A stretch of DNA of 64,000 nucleotides from Methylobacterium sp. C25 (GTDB taxonomy: Bacteria > Pseudomonadota > Alphaproteobacteria > Rhizobiales > Beijerinckiaceae). Below the pieces are notes generated by a model, which saw only the letters and a program-made list of their open reading frames with translations, ran no database searches and had not been told where the DNA came from. The number at the start of each line of letters is the position of its first letter. Position 1 is the stretch's first letter. Location: positions 186,001 through 250,000 of the forward strand of contig NZ_JAAUVI010000001.1 in NCBI RefSeq assembly GCF_021352225.1, in the 5' to 3' direction. Of this stretch, positions 25,030 to 34,220 are shown one piece after another. Position numbers and translations under genes: made by a program.

Positions 25030-27006
25030 CTACTCCGCCGCTACAGCCGGCGAAATCTGCTTCCTTGCCCGCTTGTCCACCGTGCCGACGAAGGAATGTG
25101 CGTCTTCCTTCCGCTCGAACACGTGCGGAGCGACGCCGCGCTTTTTCAGCGCCTCTTCCATCTTCAGCCGGAGGAAGGCGCTCGTCGCGTAACGTGTGGT
25201 CGTCGCATAGTAGTTCGCCTGCAGATATTGAATCATGCCGGCATAGTCGTCGTAGAGGTTCTCGTTGAGCTTGAACCCGTCGTGGTTCACCACCGAGTTC
25301 ACGCGCTGGCCGGCCTTCTTGCAAGCCTCGACGATGGTGAGGCGCAGCTCGTCCATGTCGCTCTTCACGCGGCAGTACCAACCTTCCAAGTTGATGAAGA
25401 GCAGGTTGCGCTCCGGGTCGTAGCTGACGCGGTCCTTGAGATCGAGGTTGAGCAGGTCGGCGGCCAACTCCATCGGATCCTCGCGAAAGATGCGCGGATC
25501 CATGGGCACCGGGTTCCGGATCACCGGTTTGAAGTCCATGTGGGGGAGGATATCGCGATCGATGTCGATACCGGGAGCGACCTCGATCAGTTCCAGCCCC
25601 TCCTTTGTGAGCTGGAAGACACAGCGCTCCGTCACGTAGATGACGGGCTGCGATTTTTGCACCGCATAGGGGCCGCTGAAGGTGTTCTGTGCGACTTGGG
25701 CAACGAACTTCCGCGCCCTGCCCTCCTTGACGATCTTCACCTGCCCATCATCGACCGCGATCTCGAGGCCGCCGGCCGTGAAGGTGCCAGCGAAGACCAC
25801 GCTGCGCGCGTTCTGGCTGATGTTGATGAACCCGCCGCAGCCATTGAGCTTGCCGGCGAACTTCGACGTGTTGACGTTGCCGGCCTCATCGCACTCGGCC
25901 ATGCCGAGGCAGGTCATGTCGAGGCCACCACCGTCGTAGAAGTCGAACATCTGGTTCTGGTCGATGATGCAATCGGCATTCGTCGCCGCGCCGAAGCTCG
26001 ACCCGCTGGCAAGCACACCACCGACGGCACCGGCCTCGGTGGTCAACGTGATGTAGGGGGTGATCTTTTCCTCGTTCGCGACCGACGAGATGCCTTCGGG
26101 TGCGCCAACGCCGAGATTGACCACGCCGTTCGGCGGCAACTCGAAAGCGGCGCGACGGGCAATGATCTTGCGTTCGTTGAGCGCCATCCGCTTGATGCCA
26201 GTGACCGGCACGCGAATTTCGCCAGCCAGAGCGGCATCGTGCATGACGCCGTAATTCATGCGGTGCATCTCGGGCTCGGCGACCACGACGCAGTCGACGA
26301 GGATGCCGGGCACGCGCACGTCCTTCGGCAGCAGATAGCCATCATCGACGATGCGCTCGACCTGGGCGATGACGATGCCGCCATTGTTGCGCGCAGCCAT
26401 CGCCTGGGCGAGGCAGTCGAGCGTTAGCGCCTCCTTCTCGTAGCTCAGATTGCCCGACGGATCGGCCGAGGTGGCACGGATGAAGGCGACGTCGATCTTG
26501 GTGGCCGTATAGAACAGCCACTCCTCACCATCGACCTCGACCAGCTTGACGATGTCGTCCTGGGTCAGCTCGTTGACCTTGGCTCCGCCATGGCGCGGAT
26601 CGACGTAGGTGTGCAGTCCGACCTTGGAGAAGAGGCCGGGCTGCCCGGCAGCGCAGGCGCGGTAGAGCTGCGAGATCACGCCCTGGGGCAGGTTGTAGCC
26701 GCGGATGCGGTTCTCGGCGGCAGCCTGGGCGACTTTCGGCATCCGACCGAAATTCGCGGCGATGACGCGGGTGAGCAGGCCGTCATGATGCAGGCGGCCA
26801 GTGCCGAGGCCTTTGCTGTCGCCGGCCCCCGCCGTCATGATCAGGGTCAGGCCGCGGGGCGAGCCACTGTCGACGAAGCGCTTCTCAAGCGCCGCGTGGA
26901 GAGCCTCGGGGATGCAGCTCTGGACGAACCCGGTCGTGGTCACGACGTCGTTCTCGCGGATGAGCGCGATCGCCTCCTGGGCCGTGATGACCTTGTTCTT
27001 CTTCAT
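25030..27006 (-). CDS. Acetate/propionate CoA-transferase (family I, YdiF-like)
   Basis: The start is ATG 27004-27006 (MKKNKVITAQEAIALI), nine bases after GGAGGAAG, giving 658 residues. The upstream 37-residue extension is not family-like. The alpha and beta halves of a family I CoA-transferase are fused in one chain. The catalytic glutamate is Glu324 in LTTEAGAVGG, in the same setting as the propionate CoA-transferase active site. It swaps CoA between acyl-CoAs and short acids (acetate, propionate, acetoacetate). A C-terminal extension of about 130 residues beyond the transferase core (ending SPAVAAE) is longer than in YdiF of E. coli and its role is unclear. The gene stands alone, with a convergent terminator downstream. 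A TGCATGCA palindrome lies about 95 bases upstream. Confidence 0.9.
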   Translation of the reverse strand: MKKNKVITAQEAIALIRENDVVTTTGFVQSCIPEALHAALEKRFVDSGSPRGLTLIMTAGAGDSKGLGTGRLHHDGLLTRVIAANFGRMPKVAQAAAENRIRGYNLPQGVISQLYRACAAGQPGLFSKVGLHTYVDPRHGGAKVNELTQDDIVKLVEVDGEEWLFYTATKIDVAFIRATSADPSGNLSYEKEALTLDCLAQAMAARNNGGIVIAQVERIVDDGYLLPKDVRVPGILVDCVVVAEPEMHRMNYGVMHDAALAGEIRVPVTGIKRMALNERKIIARRAAFELPPNGVVNLGVGAPEGISSVANEEKITPYITLTTEAGAVGGVLASGSSFGAATNADCIIDQNQMFDFYDGGGLDMTCLGMAECDEAGNVNTSKFAGKLNGCGGFINISQNARSVVFAGTFTAGGLEIAVDDGQVKIVKEGRARKFVAQVAQNTFSGPYAVQKSQPVIYVTERCVFQLTKEGLELIEVAPGIDIDRDILPHMDFKPVIRNPVPMDPRIFREDPMELAADLLNLDLKDRVSYDPERNLLFINLEGWYCRVKSDMDELRLTIVEACKKAGQRVNSVVNHDGFKLNENLYDDYAGMIQYLQANYYATTTRYATSAFLRLKMEEALKKRGVAPHVFERKEDAHSFVGTVDKRARKQISPAVAAE

Positions 27007-27523
27007 CGGCTGCGTCTTCCTCCCGTATCCGACGTTGTTCGACGGCCCCGACAAGTGCTCACTCGAGGGGATCGCGACGCCATTTTTCTCGCCAAAGCTA
27101 ATGCATGCAAAATACACCGCGTCTGGCCGACGCAGAATTGCTTAGATTTGCGCTGCACCGCACAATGACTTCGAGGGCAGGTCGCACAAGCTTGGACAGC
27201 AACAGCTTACCGCAATCGTCCGCCGGTTGGACCTGAAAAAGACTGCTCGACCCTTCAAGAAAAACTCGCCGGATCATCGAGAACGGAGCCGAGGGCGGCG
27301 GTGGCGCGACACGACATTTACACAACCGACAGGGTGCCCTGAAGATGATCGGCCCAGCCCGGAAGCCCTGCTGAAGATCAGCGGCGGCGCGGGCGAGGAC
27401 AAGTTTGGGCAGATCCGGTTACGCTGCGCGCCGGATCATCGCATTCAATGTTATCCTGGGACTTTCGCCCGTCGTCGCGCGTTAATGGTTCATATGATGG
27501 ATTTTCACGCAGCGGTTTTAGAC
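27007..27523. other. Divergent intergenic region
   Basis: These 517 bases lie between the CoA-transferase (leftward) and the glycine-rich secreted protein (rightward). The part at 27075-27135 is AT-rich and holds the palindrome TGCATGCA at 27102-27109. Open frames running through it are most likely upstream extensions of the secreted-protein frame. No RNA gene or repeat is evident. Confidence 0.4.
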
Positions 27524-28210
27524 ATGAAGCGCATTCTTCTTGCCTCGGTTATCGCCATTGGAAGCTTGGCCATGACATCGGCGATCGTCGAAGCTCAGAC
27601 CATCACCGGTGGCCACTTCCCGACGGGCGGCGGTGGCCACATTGGCGCTGGTGGAGGCGGCCACGTGGGCGGAGGCAGCTTCGGAGGCGGCCGTGGCGGC
27701 TTGGGTGGGGGTGGCTTTGGCGCTGGGCGCCCAGGCGGGTTTGGCGGCGGCGGCACCTTCGCCCGCCCGGCTGGAATCGGCGGTCTGCCCTCTGCAGCTG
27801 GACCGATGCCCGGCGCCGTCGTTGTCCCCGGCACTCCGGGCGTGCGGCCTGGCTTTCCCGGCGGCGTGAACCCGGGCATCCATGGCCGGCCCGGCGGCAT
27901 TGCTGGCAATGGTTTCGGAGGCCGGCCGGGCTGGAACCGCCCCGGCCGCCCAGGTTGGCATGGCCATCACGGCTGGCGTAACCGCTACTATCCCGTCTAC
28001 GGCTTCGGTCTCGGCACCGGCTTGGGCTACGGCTACGGCTACGGGAGTGGCTATTACGACGACGGCTACTACGCTCCGGCCACCTACGGCGAGGAGGTCG
28101 CGCCGGCCGATGACGCGCAAGAAGCCTACTGCGCGAAGCGCTTCAAGACGTACGATCCGCAAACGCGGACCTATATTGCCAAGGGCGGCAAGCGTCGCGC
28201 CTGCCCGTAA
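27524..28210 (+). CDS. Secreted glycine-rich protein with BA14K-like C-terminus
   Basis: The start is ATG 27524 (MKRILLASVIAIGSLAMTSA), giving a clear signal peptide cut near residue 25 and a 228-residue precursor. The middle (about 30-125) is a low-complexity run of Gly with His, Phe and Pro. A Gly/Pro/Trp/His part (about 125-155) and a Tyr/Gly block (GYGYGYGSGYYDDGYY) follow. The final 30 residues carry two cysteines in the pattern YCAKRFKTYDP...YIAKGGKRRAC, which matches the BA14K family signature (Brucella/Methylobacterium lectin-like antigens). An extended hairpin follows the stop. It probably acts at the cell envelope. Adhesive or matrix function is inference. Confidence 0.72.
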   Translation: MKRILLASVIAIGSLAMTSAIVEAQTITGGHFPTGGGGHIGAGGGGHVGGGSFGGGRGGLGGGGFGAGRPGGFGGGGTFARPAGIGGLPSAAGPMPGAVVVPGTPGVRPGFPGGVNPGIHGRPGGIAGNGFGGRPGWNRPGRPGWHGHHGWRNRYYPVYGFGLGTGLGYGYGYGSGYYDDGYYAPATYGEEVAPADDAQEAYCAKRFKTYDPQTRTYIAKGGKRRACP

Positions 28211-28234
28211 CGACACGCACAGCACCTGGACGCT

Positions 28235-28270
28235 GCGCTCCATGGGCTCCAGCCCGTAGAGCGCTTTCGT
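28235..28270 (+). terminator. Extended hairpin terminator
   Basis: GCGCTC (28235-28240) pairs with GAGCGC (28259-28264) and encloses GGGCT (28244-28248) paired with AGCCC (28251-28255). TTTCGTT follows. It lies 24 bases after the BA14K-like gene. Confidence 0.65.
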
Positions 28271-28421
28271 TATGTGGTGCCGCTTGGGTTGGAACCGGCT
28301 GACCGTCGTGGAAGGTCGGCCTCTCTTGCTGATCCTGACTTTTCTTCGCGCGTGACCGAGCGCACAGACGGTCGAGGTTGATCGTCTCAACTCGGAAGAC
28401 GGTCATTCGGACGCGCGGACG

Positions 28422-31088
28422 ATGGACGAGACGATCTTCTTCTTGGGGTTGGCGCTGATTGGACTGGCTCTGGCCGCGTCCGGGCCAATCGCACTGGCCT
28501 TCACCTTGTCGCAGCGCAGACGCATCCAGGCGCTGGAGCAGAAGGTGGCGCATTTCGAGCGCCTGCCGCCTGCCGCGCATACGGCACAGACGCAGACTAT
28601 CCAGCCTGTCACGCGGGCAGAGCCGGCTCTGACACCGGAATCCGCTCGAGAGCCGCCTCGACCCGCGGCCACGGTGCCATCAATGCCCGTGTCGTCGCCT
28701 ACTCCAGAACCGAAGAAGCCGCGCGCCTCCTTCGAGGAGCGCTTCGGAACGCGCTGGACGGTCTGGGTCGGCGGCGTTGCCCTTGCCTTCGGCGCAGCGT
28801 TGCTGGTGCGTTACTCCGTTGAGGCAGGCTATTTCGGTCCGGCCATGCGGGTATTGTCGGGGTTTGCCCTGGCGCTCGGCCTTCTCGCCATCGGCGAAGT
28901 CCTGCGGCGGCGTCTGCGCGGCAGCCTACCGGTTCCGTCGACGTGGCCCGACATCCCAGCCATGGTGACCGCCGCCGGCACAGTTGCGCTGTTCGGCACG
29001 ATCTATTCCGCCCACGCGCTCTACGACTTTATCGGACCGCAGCTCGCCTTCATGGCTCTCGCCGCGACGGGTCTCGGCGTCATGACGGCCGCGCTGTTGC
29101 ATGGGCCAGCCCTGGCTGGGCTTGGCCTCGTCGCCGCGATGGTGACGCCGCTCCTTGTCGGAAAAAGCGGGACACCCTGGCCCCTCGCCTTCTACCTGCC
29201 GGTGGTCGCGGCGAGCGCCTACGGCTTCGCTTGGCTGAAGGGCTGGCGCGCGCTCGCCGTCGCTGCCGGCATCGGTGCGACGATCTGGGCGCTCGTCTTG
29301 GGGTTTGCGAGTTACACCGCTACCGTCGCGGGGTCGGCGCAAGTCCATGGCGTATTGCAGGCGATCCTGGCGAGCATCGTCTTCGCACTGCCCCATCGCT
29401 CTACGTCGGCCGAGGAGGCAAAGCCTGACCGTTTCGGCAGCGCCGTGCTTGCCGTGGCGACGCTGGTGCTGGTCGCCCTGCTCGGGCTGACCGCGAGTGC
29501 CGGCTATGGTCCGCTCTGGATTCTCACAGCAATCGCCGCAGTTGCGATCCCTGCTGCGATTGGCTTCTGCATGCCGCCCCTGGCTGCCGGGCTCGTCGTC
29601 GCCGGTCTCGCGTTGTGCGGCACGATCGTGCTGTGGGCGCCGCCTCCCAGCGAGGATTGGGTCAGCTTCCTGATCCGCCTCGATACGACCGATCCGGGCG
29701 TGCTGATCGCGGTAGCTGGGCTCTCCGCCATCGGAATTGCGACTGCCGGCGCGCTCAGGCTGATCGGTGGTGGACGCCTCCCGCTCGCCACCTTGCTGAC
29801 TTACGCAGCCGGAGCCGCGCTGACGCCGCTGGCTGCCCTATCGCTGACCTACCTGCGACTGGCACAGGCCGAGGTCTCGCCTTCCTTCGCCGTCGTCGCT
29901 GGTGCACTGGCCCTCGCCATGACATGGCTGGCCGGCACCTTCCGCGCTCAACGTGAGAGAACGCCTGCCGACGCGCTCACCATTGGCCTCGGCGCCTTCA
30001 GCTCGGCTGCGGTGGCAGCCCTCGCTCTGGGCATGGTCTTCGCAGTCTCCGGCGGCTCTCTCACCGTGGCCATGGCGCTGGCGGCGCTGGGCACCGGCGC
30101 CATCGCCCGTCGGCTCGATATCCCTGCCCTTCGCTGGTGCGTAGCCGGTCTCGGGGTCGTGGTGGCCGGACGGCTCGCCTGGGACCCGATGGTGGTTGGC
30201 GGAGAGCTCGGACGCACGCCGATCTTCAACTGGCTGCTCGTCGGCTATGGAGTACCGGCACTCGCCTTCGGTATCGTCTCCCGCATCATCCGCCTGCCCG
30301 ATGCCAAGCCAGATGCGCCGCCTTTGATCGCGCAGGCGCTGAGCCTGCTGCTCGCAGCCTTCCTCGTCTTCTTCGAGATCCGGCACGCGCTGCATGGAGG
30401 CGACATCTATGCGCTCGATAGCGGGCTCCTGGAGCACGGCTTGCTGTCGCTCTCGGCACTCGGCTTCGCGACCGTGCTGGTGCGCCTGGACGGTGTGCAC
30501 GGCTCACCGGTGATCCGCTTCGCGAGTCTCGCGTTCGGGGTGATCGCCTTCGTGCAGAGCCTCGCTGCGCTGGGGCTTGCGGTGAATCCCTACTTCACCG
30601 ACGACGCTGTGGCTGGCGGCCTGGTCTTCAACGAGATCCTGATCGCCTATGGCCTGCCGGCGCTCGTCGCCCTGGCGCTCGCCCGGACGGCTCGCGAGAC
30701 GCGGCCGCAATGGTACGTGCTGGGGGCGGGAGGCGTCGGCGTGGTGCTCAGCTTCCTGGCGGTGACGCTGCTGATCCGCCATGGCTTCCAAGGCGCTCAA
30801 CTCGGCATCGACCGTGAGACGAGCCAGCCCGAATGGTATGCCTATTCTGCCGGGTGGCTGATCTTCGGACTGGTTCTTCTGGCCTACGGGCTGCTGCGCC
30901 AATCCCTGACGGCACGGCTCGCCTCGGCGGCACTGGTTGGGCTCTCAACGGTAAAGGTCTTTGTTTTCGACCTCTCCGGGCTCGACGGGCCCTTGCGGGC
31001 GTTGTCCTTCCTCGGGCTCGGCGCGGTGCTGATCGGGATCGGCCTGATCTACCAACGCTTCGTCTTCGCCCCGGCGCGAGCGGACTGA
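28422..31088 (+). CDS. DUF2339 polytopic membrane protein
   Basis: The 888-residue protein has an N-terminal membrane helix (about 4-24) and a short coiled segment (SQRRRIQALEQKVAHFERL). A Pro-rich linker to about 100 follows, with the signature FEERFGTRWTVWVGGVALAFGAALLVRY. From there to the C-terminus it is almost wholly hydrophobic, with more than twenty predicted helices. This is the DUF2339 layout. Members are found across proteobacteria, with no established function; envelope or cell-wall roles have been suggested. Some helices end in PALVALALAR or PALAFGIV repeats, consistent with internal duplication. A 20-bp palindrome follows the stop. The gene looks monocistronic. Confidence 0.88.
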   Translation: MDETIFFLGLALIGLALAASGPIALAFTLSQRRRIQALEQKVAHFERLPPAAHTAQTQTIQPVTRAEPALTPESAREPPRPAATVPSMPVSSPTPEPKKPRASFEERFGTRWTVWVGGVALAFGAALLVRYSVEAGYFGPAMRVLSGFALALGLLAIGEVLRRRLRGSLPVPSTWPDIPAMVTAAGTVALFGTIYSAHALYDFIGPQLAFMALAATGLGVMTAALLHGPALAGLGLVAAMVTPLLVGKSGTPWPLAFYLPVVAASAYGFAWLKGWRALAVAAGIGATIWALVLGFASYTATVAGSAQVHGVLQAILASIVFALPHRSTSAEEAKPDRFGSAVLAVATLVLVALLGLTASAGYGPLWILTAIAAVAIPAAIGFCMPPLAAGLVVAGLALCGTIVLWAPPPSEDWVSFLIRLDTTDPGVLIAVAGLSAIGIATAGALRLIGGGRLPLATLLTYAAGAALTPLAALSLTYLRLAQAEVSPSFAVVAGALALAMTWLAGTFRAQRERTPADALTIGLGAFSSAAVAALALGMVFAVSGGSLTVAMALAALGTGAIARRLDIPALRWCVAGLGVVVAGRLAWDPMVVGGELGRTPIFNWLLVGYGVPALAFGIVSRIIRLPDAKPDAPPLIAQALSLLLAAFLVFFEIRHALHGGDIYALDSGLLEHGLLSLSALGFATVLVRLDGVHGSPVIRFASLAFGVIAFVQSLAALGLAVNPYFTDDAVAGGLVFNEILIAYGLPALVALALARTARETRPQWYVLGAGGVGVVLSFLAVTLLIRHGFQGAQLGIDRETSQPEWYAYSAGWLIFGLVLLAYGLLRQSLTARLASAALVGLSTVKVFVFDLSGLDGPLRALSFLGLGAVLIGIGLIYQRFVFAPARAD

Positions 31089-31102
31089 CGGAACACGACG
31101 AA

Positions 31103-31122
31103 CTCGGCGCGGCCGCGCCGAG
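31103..31122. terminator. Perfect 20-bp GC palindrome
   Basis: CTCGGCGCGG (31103-31112) is followed directly by its exact complement CCGCGCCGAG (31113-31122), 15 bases after the DUF2339 stop. It has no T-run, so it may be a weak terminator, an RNA-stabilising hairpin or a protein site. Confidence 0.45.
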
Positions 31123-31228
31123 GCGCGTCATCCTTGGATACCCGTCGCGAGCGCGTTTCAGATCAAACCACAGACGTATCCGCGGTCGGAGAGCTCGAAC
31201 GGCGCCCTCCGCATGCGACGCGACACGT

Positions 31229-32800
31229 CTAAAAAAAGATCGGCCGCGCGCTCGCCGTATGCTCGACCAAGACCGAGCCGGTAGCCGGATCGACTTCCTT
31301 CAGCACGGCATCGTAGCCCCAGAGGTCGGCGAGATGCTGCAGAACGCGCCGGGCATCGTCCTTCTGAAGGGTGATGCGGTTTAGCGCCTTGTGATGGACG
31401 ATCAACTTCCGGTCGCCTTCGAGGTCGACGTCGACCACCTCGATATCCGGATCGAGCCAGGCCACGTCGTACTGGCGAGCGAAAGATCGGCGCATCTTGC
31501 GATAGCCGCGCTCGTCGTGGATCGCTTCGACCCGCAGGTCCGGTTCGTCGGGATCGTCGACGACGTGGAACAAGCGCATGTCGCGCATGAGCTTCGGTGA
31601 CAGGAACTGCGCGATGAAACTCTCGTCGCGATAGTTTTCCCAGCAATTGCGCAGCACGCTCATGGCATCGCCGGTGCCGGCGATGTCCGGGAACCAGGAG
31701 CGGTCCTCCTCGGTCGGCTGCTCCACGATGCGCTGGATGTCCTGCATCATCGCGAAACCCAGTGCGTAGGGATTGTGGCCGCCGAAGCTTCGGTCGTCGA
31801 AGTTCGGCTGGCGTATGACGTTCGTGTGCGAGGTCAGGAATTCGAGATAGGCCGCATCGCCGATCAAGCCCTTCTCGGAGAGGGCGTTCATGATCCGGTA
31901 GTGGCAATAGGTGGCGCAGCCCTCGTTCATCACCTTGGTCTGGCGCTGCGGGTAGAAGTACTGCGCCACGAGCCGGACGATGCGCAGGATCTCGCGCTGC
32001 CAGGGCCGCAGGCGCGGAGCGACCTTCTCCAGGAAATAGAGGATGTTCTCCTGCGGCAGCTCCAGCAGGGCACGACGGCGGTCGAGGGCGGCGTCGCCCT
32101 TCGCGGCATCGGCTTTGGCCGGCAGGGTCCGCCAGAGGTCGTTGAAGATCTGCTCACCGTGCTCCTGGCGCTCGCGCTCGCGGCGCTGTTCAGAGGCAAG
32201 GTCCGGGCGCTTCTTGCGCGGGTAGCGATGAACACCCTGGCTCATCAGGGCATGCGCGGCATCCAGCACCTGCTCGACGGCGGTATGACCGTAGCGCTCT
32301 TCGCAGCGCGAGATATAGGCCTTGGCAAAGTCGAGATAGTCGAGGATGCCCTCGGCATCCGTCCATTGCCGGAACAGATAGTTGTTCTTGAAGAAGTGGT
32401 TATGGCCGAAGGCGGCATGCGCGATGACGAGCGTCTGCATCGTCGCCGAGTTCTCCTCCATCACGTAGGAGATGCACGGATCGGAGTTGATGACGATCTC
32501 GTAGGCGAGCCCCATATGGCCGCGCCGGTAGCTCGCCTCCTGCTGGGCGAAATGCTTGCCGAAGGACCAGTGCTTGTAGAACAGCGGCATTCCGATCGAG
32601 GCATAGGCATCGAGCATTTGCTCGGCCGTGATGATCTCGATCTGGTTCGGATACCAGGACAGGCCAAGCGCCGTCGCCTCGACCTCACAGGCATCGTGGA
32701 TGCGGCGGATGGTGTCGAAATCCCAGTCATTGCCCGTGAAGAGCGGCTCGGCCGCCTTCGCGACCGGCTTGGACGTCTTGGACATCAGGCCTGCGGTCAT
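31229..32800 (-). CDS. SpoVR family protein (YcgB-like)
   Basis: This 523-residue protein matches SpoVR/YcgB along its length: WDFDTIRRIHDACE, GLSWYPNQIEIITAEQMLDAY, YKHWSFGKHF, YEIVINSDPC and IAHAAFGHNHFFKNN in the first third, and RQPNFDDRSFGGHNPYALGF in the middle. SpoVR was named for spore cortex formation in Bacillus, but the family is common in non-sporulating proteobacteria. There it is encoded with PrkA and YeaH and linked to starvation responses; its chemistry is not settled. Conserved His residues could bind metal. It lies 13 bases after the DUF444 gene and is the last gene of the operon. A second ATG five codons in is an alternative start. Confidence 0.92.
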   Translation of the reverse strand: MTAGLMSKTSKPVAKAAEPLFTGNDWDFDTIRRIHDACEVEATALGLSWYPNQIEIITAEQMLDAYASIGMPLFYKHWSFGKHFAQQEASYRRGHMGLAYEIVINSDPCISYVMEENSATMQTLVIAHAAFGHNHFFKNNYLFRQWTDAEGILDYLDFAKAYISRCEERYGHTAVEQVLDAAHALMSQGVHRYPRKKRPDLASEQRRERERQEHGEQIFNDLWRTLPAKADAAKGDAALDRRRALLELPQENILYFLEKVAPRLRPWQREILRIVRLVAQYFYPQRQTKVMNEGCATYCHYRIMNALSEKGLIGDAAYLEFLTSHTNVIRQPNFDDRSFGGHNPYALGFAMMQDIQRIVEQPTEEDRSWFPDIAGTGDAMSVLRNCWENYRDESFIAQFLSPKLMRDMRLFHVVDDPDEPDLRVEAIHDERGYRKMRRSFARQYDVAWLDPDIEVVDVDLEGDRKLIVHHKALNRITLQKDDARRVLQHLADLWGYDAVLKEVDPATGSVLVEHTASARPIFF

Positions 32801-32813
32801 TCAGACCATCCTC

Positions 32814-34115
32814 TCAGGCTTCCGCGCTCTGACGCGCATCCTTGGGACCGAACAGTTCGCGGAACACCGGATAAATGTCGCGCCGGTGGTTGACCTTGCG
32901 CATGGCGAGCGGCTCCCCGGACTTCGCGAGCGCCTCGTATGTGCGCCACAACGTTGTGCGGTGCTCGACGAAACCGGCGCGCGGACCGTTCTCGTCGCCG
33001 ACCTCGAGATAGGCGAAGTGCTGGCAGGCCGGCAGGATGTGGGCGCGAAGCAGCTCCGTCGATGTCGGGCCGTCGGAGGAGACGTTGTCGCCATCCGAGG
33101 CCTGCGCCGCGTAGATGTTCCAGTCGTTCGGGTCGTAGCGCTCGGTGATGACACGCTTCATCTCGACGAGCGCCGAGGAGACCAGCGTGCCGCCGGTCTC
33201 GCGGGAGCCGAAGAAGGTCTCCTCGTCTACCTCGGTCGCCTTGTCCGTATGGCGGATGAAGACGATCTCGACGTGCTTGTATCGGCGCGTCAGGAAGATG
33301 TGCAGCAGGATGTAAAACCTCTTGGCGAGGTCCTTCATGTGCTCGGTCATCGAGCCGGACACGTCCATCAGGCAGAACATCACCGCCTGCGCGATCGGGC
33401 GCGGATAGGGCTCGAAGCGGCGGAAACGCAGGTCTAGCGGATCGACATAAGGGATGCGCTTCGAGCGCTCGCGCAGCGCTTCGAGCTTGAGCTTGAGCTC
33501 TGGCAGGATCGGATCGAATTCGCTGACTGCTGCGATCTGCGCTTCGAGCGCCGCGAACTCCTCCAGCTTGGGACGCTTGAGGGCGATGCGCCGGGACATC
33601 GAGTTGCGGAGCGTGCGCGTCAGGGCGAGGTTCGCGGGCGAGCCGCTGACGGTGTAGCCGGCCCTTCGCAAACCTTCCGTCTCGACGATGGAGAGACGGC
33701 GCTTGGCGAGATCGGGCAGCTCGAGATCGTCCAGGAATAGCTCGAGGAACTCGTCGCGTGTCAGCGCGAAATGGAAGGCGTCTTCCGAGTTCTCGCCGCC
33801 ATCGCCGCCCTCACCCGAGCCCCCGGCGCCGCTGCCGCCCGGCGGCCGCTCGATGCGATCGCCTTCGACGTAGGTCTTGTTGCCGGGGATGATGTAGTCC
33901 TGCAGGCCGGTGCCCGGCTGGCGGCTGAAGCGCGGCTCTCGCACCCCGTCGGCGGGCACCGAGATTCGGCCATCCTTGCCGAGATCCTTGATGTCCTTCT
34001 CACGGGCGGATTCCCGCACCGCGCGTTGGGCCATGTCCTTGACGCGACGCAGGAAGCGCTGACGGTTCGGGAGGCTCTTGCCCCCGGGATTGAGCCGACG
34101 GTCGACGATGTGCAT
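32814..34115 (-). CDS. DUF444 protein, YeaH-like
   Basis: The 433-residue protein begins MHIVDRRLNPGGKSLPNRQRF, nearly the same as YeaH of E. coli. It has a basic helical N-terminus, a Gly/Ser-rich linker (about 90-115), and a von Willebrand-A-like second half. That half has a MIDAS-type motif in CLMDVSGSMTEHMKD, then VFIRHTDKATEV and a later YAAQASDGDN. DUF444 proteins always travel with PrkA-type AAA+ proteins and SpoVR. The VWA domain likely presents a metal-bound partner to the AAA+ protein. It is the middle gene of prkA-yeaH-spoVR, 105 bases below prkA. Confidence 0.92.
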   Translation of the reverse strand: MHIVDRRLNPGGKSLPNRQRFLRRVKDMAQRAVRESAREKDIKDLGKDGRISVPADGVREPRFSRQPGTGLQDYIIPGNKTYVEGDRIERPPGGSGAGGSGEGGDGGENSEDAFHFALTRDEFLELFLDDLELPDLAKRRLSIVETEGLRRAGYTVSGSPANLALTRTLRNSMSRRIALKRPKLEEFAALEAQIAAVSEFDPILPELKLKLEALRERSKRIPYVDPLDLRFRRFEPYPRPIAQAVMFCLMDVSGSMTEHMKDLAKRFYILLHIFLTRRYKHVEIVFIRHTDKATEVDEETFFGSRETGGTLVSSALVEMKRVITERYDPNDWNIYAAQASDGDNVSSDGPTSTELLRAHILPACQHFAYLEVGDENGPRAGFVEHRTTLWRTYEALAKSGEPLAMRKVNHRRDIYPVFRELFGPKDARQSAEA

Positions 34116-34220
34116 CGTGTCTCGCTAAGCGCCTCGTCCTCAAACCTTTCCGGACAGAAACCCGGACAACCGTACGGAAGTGCGGCGGCAGTGGAGCGGG
34201 GGCGTGGTGGAGACCCCGCC

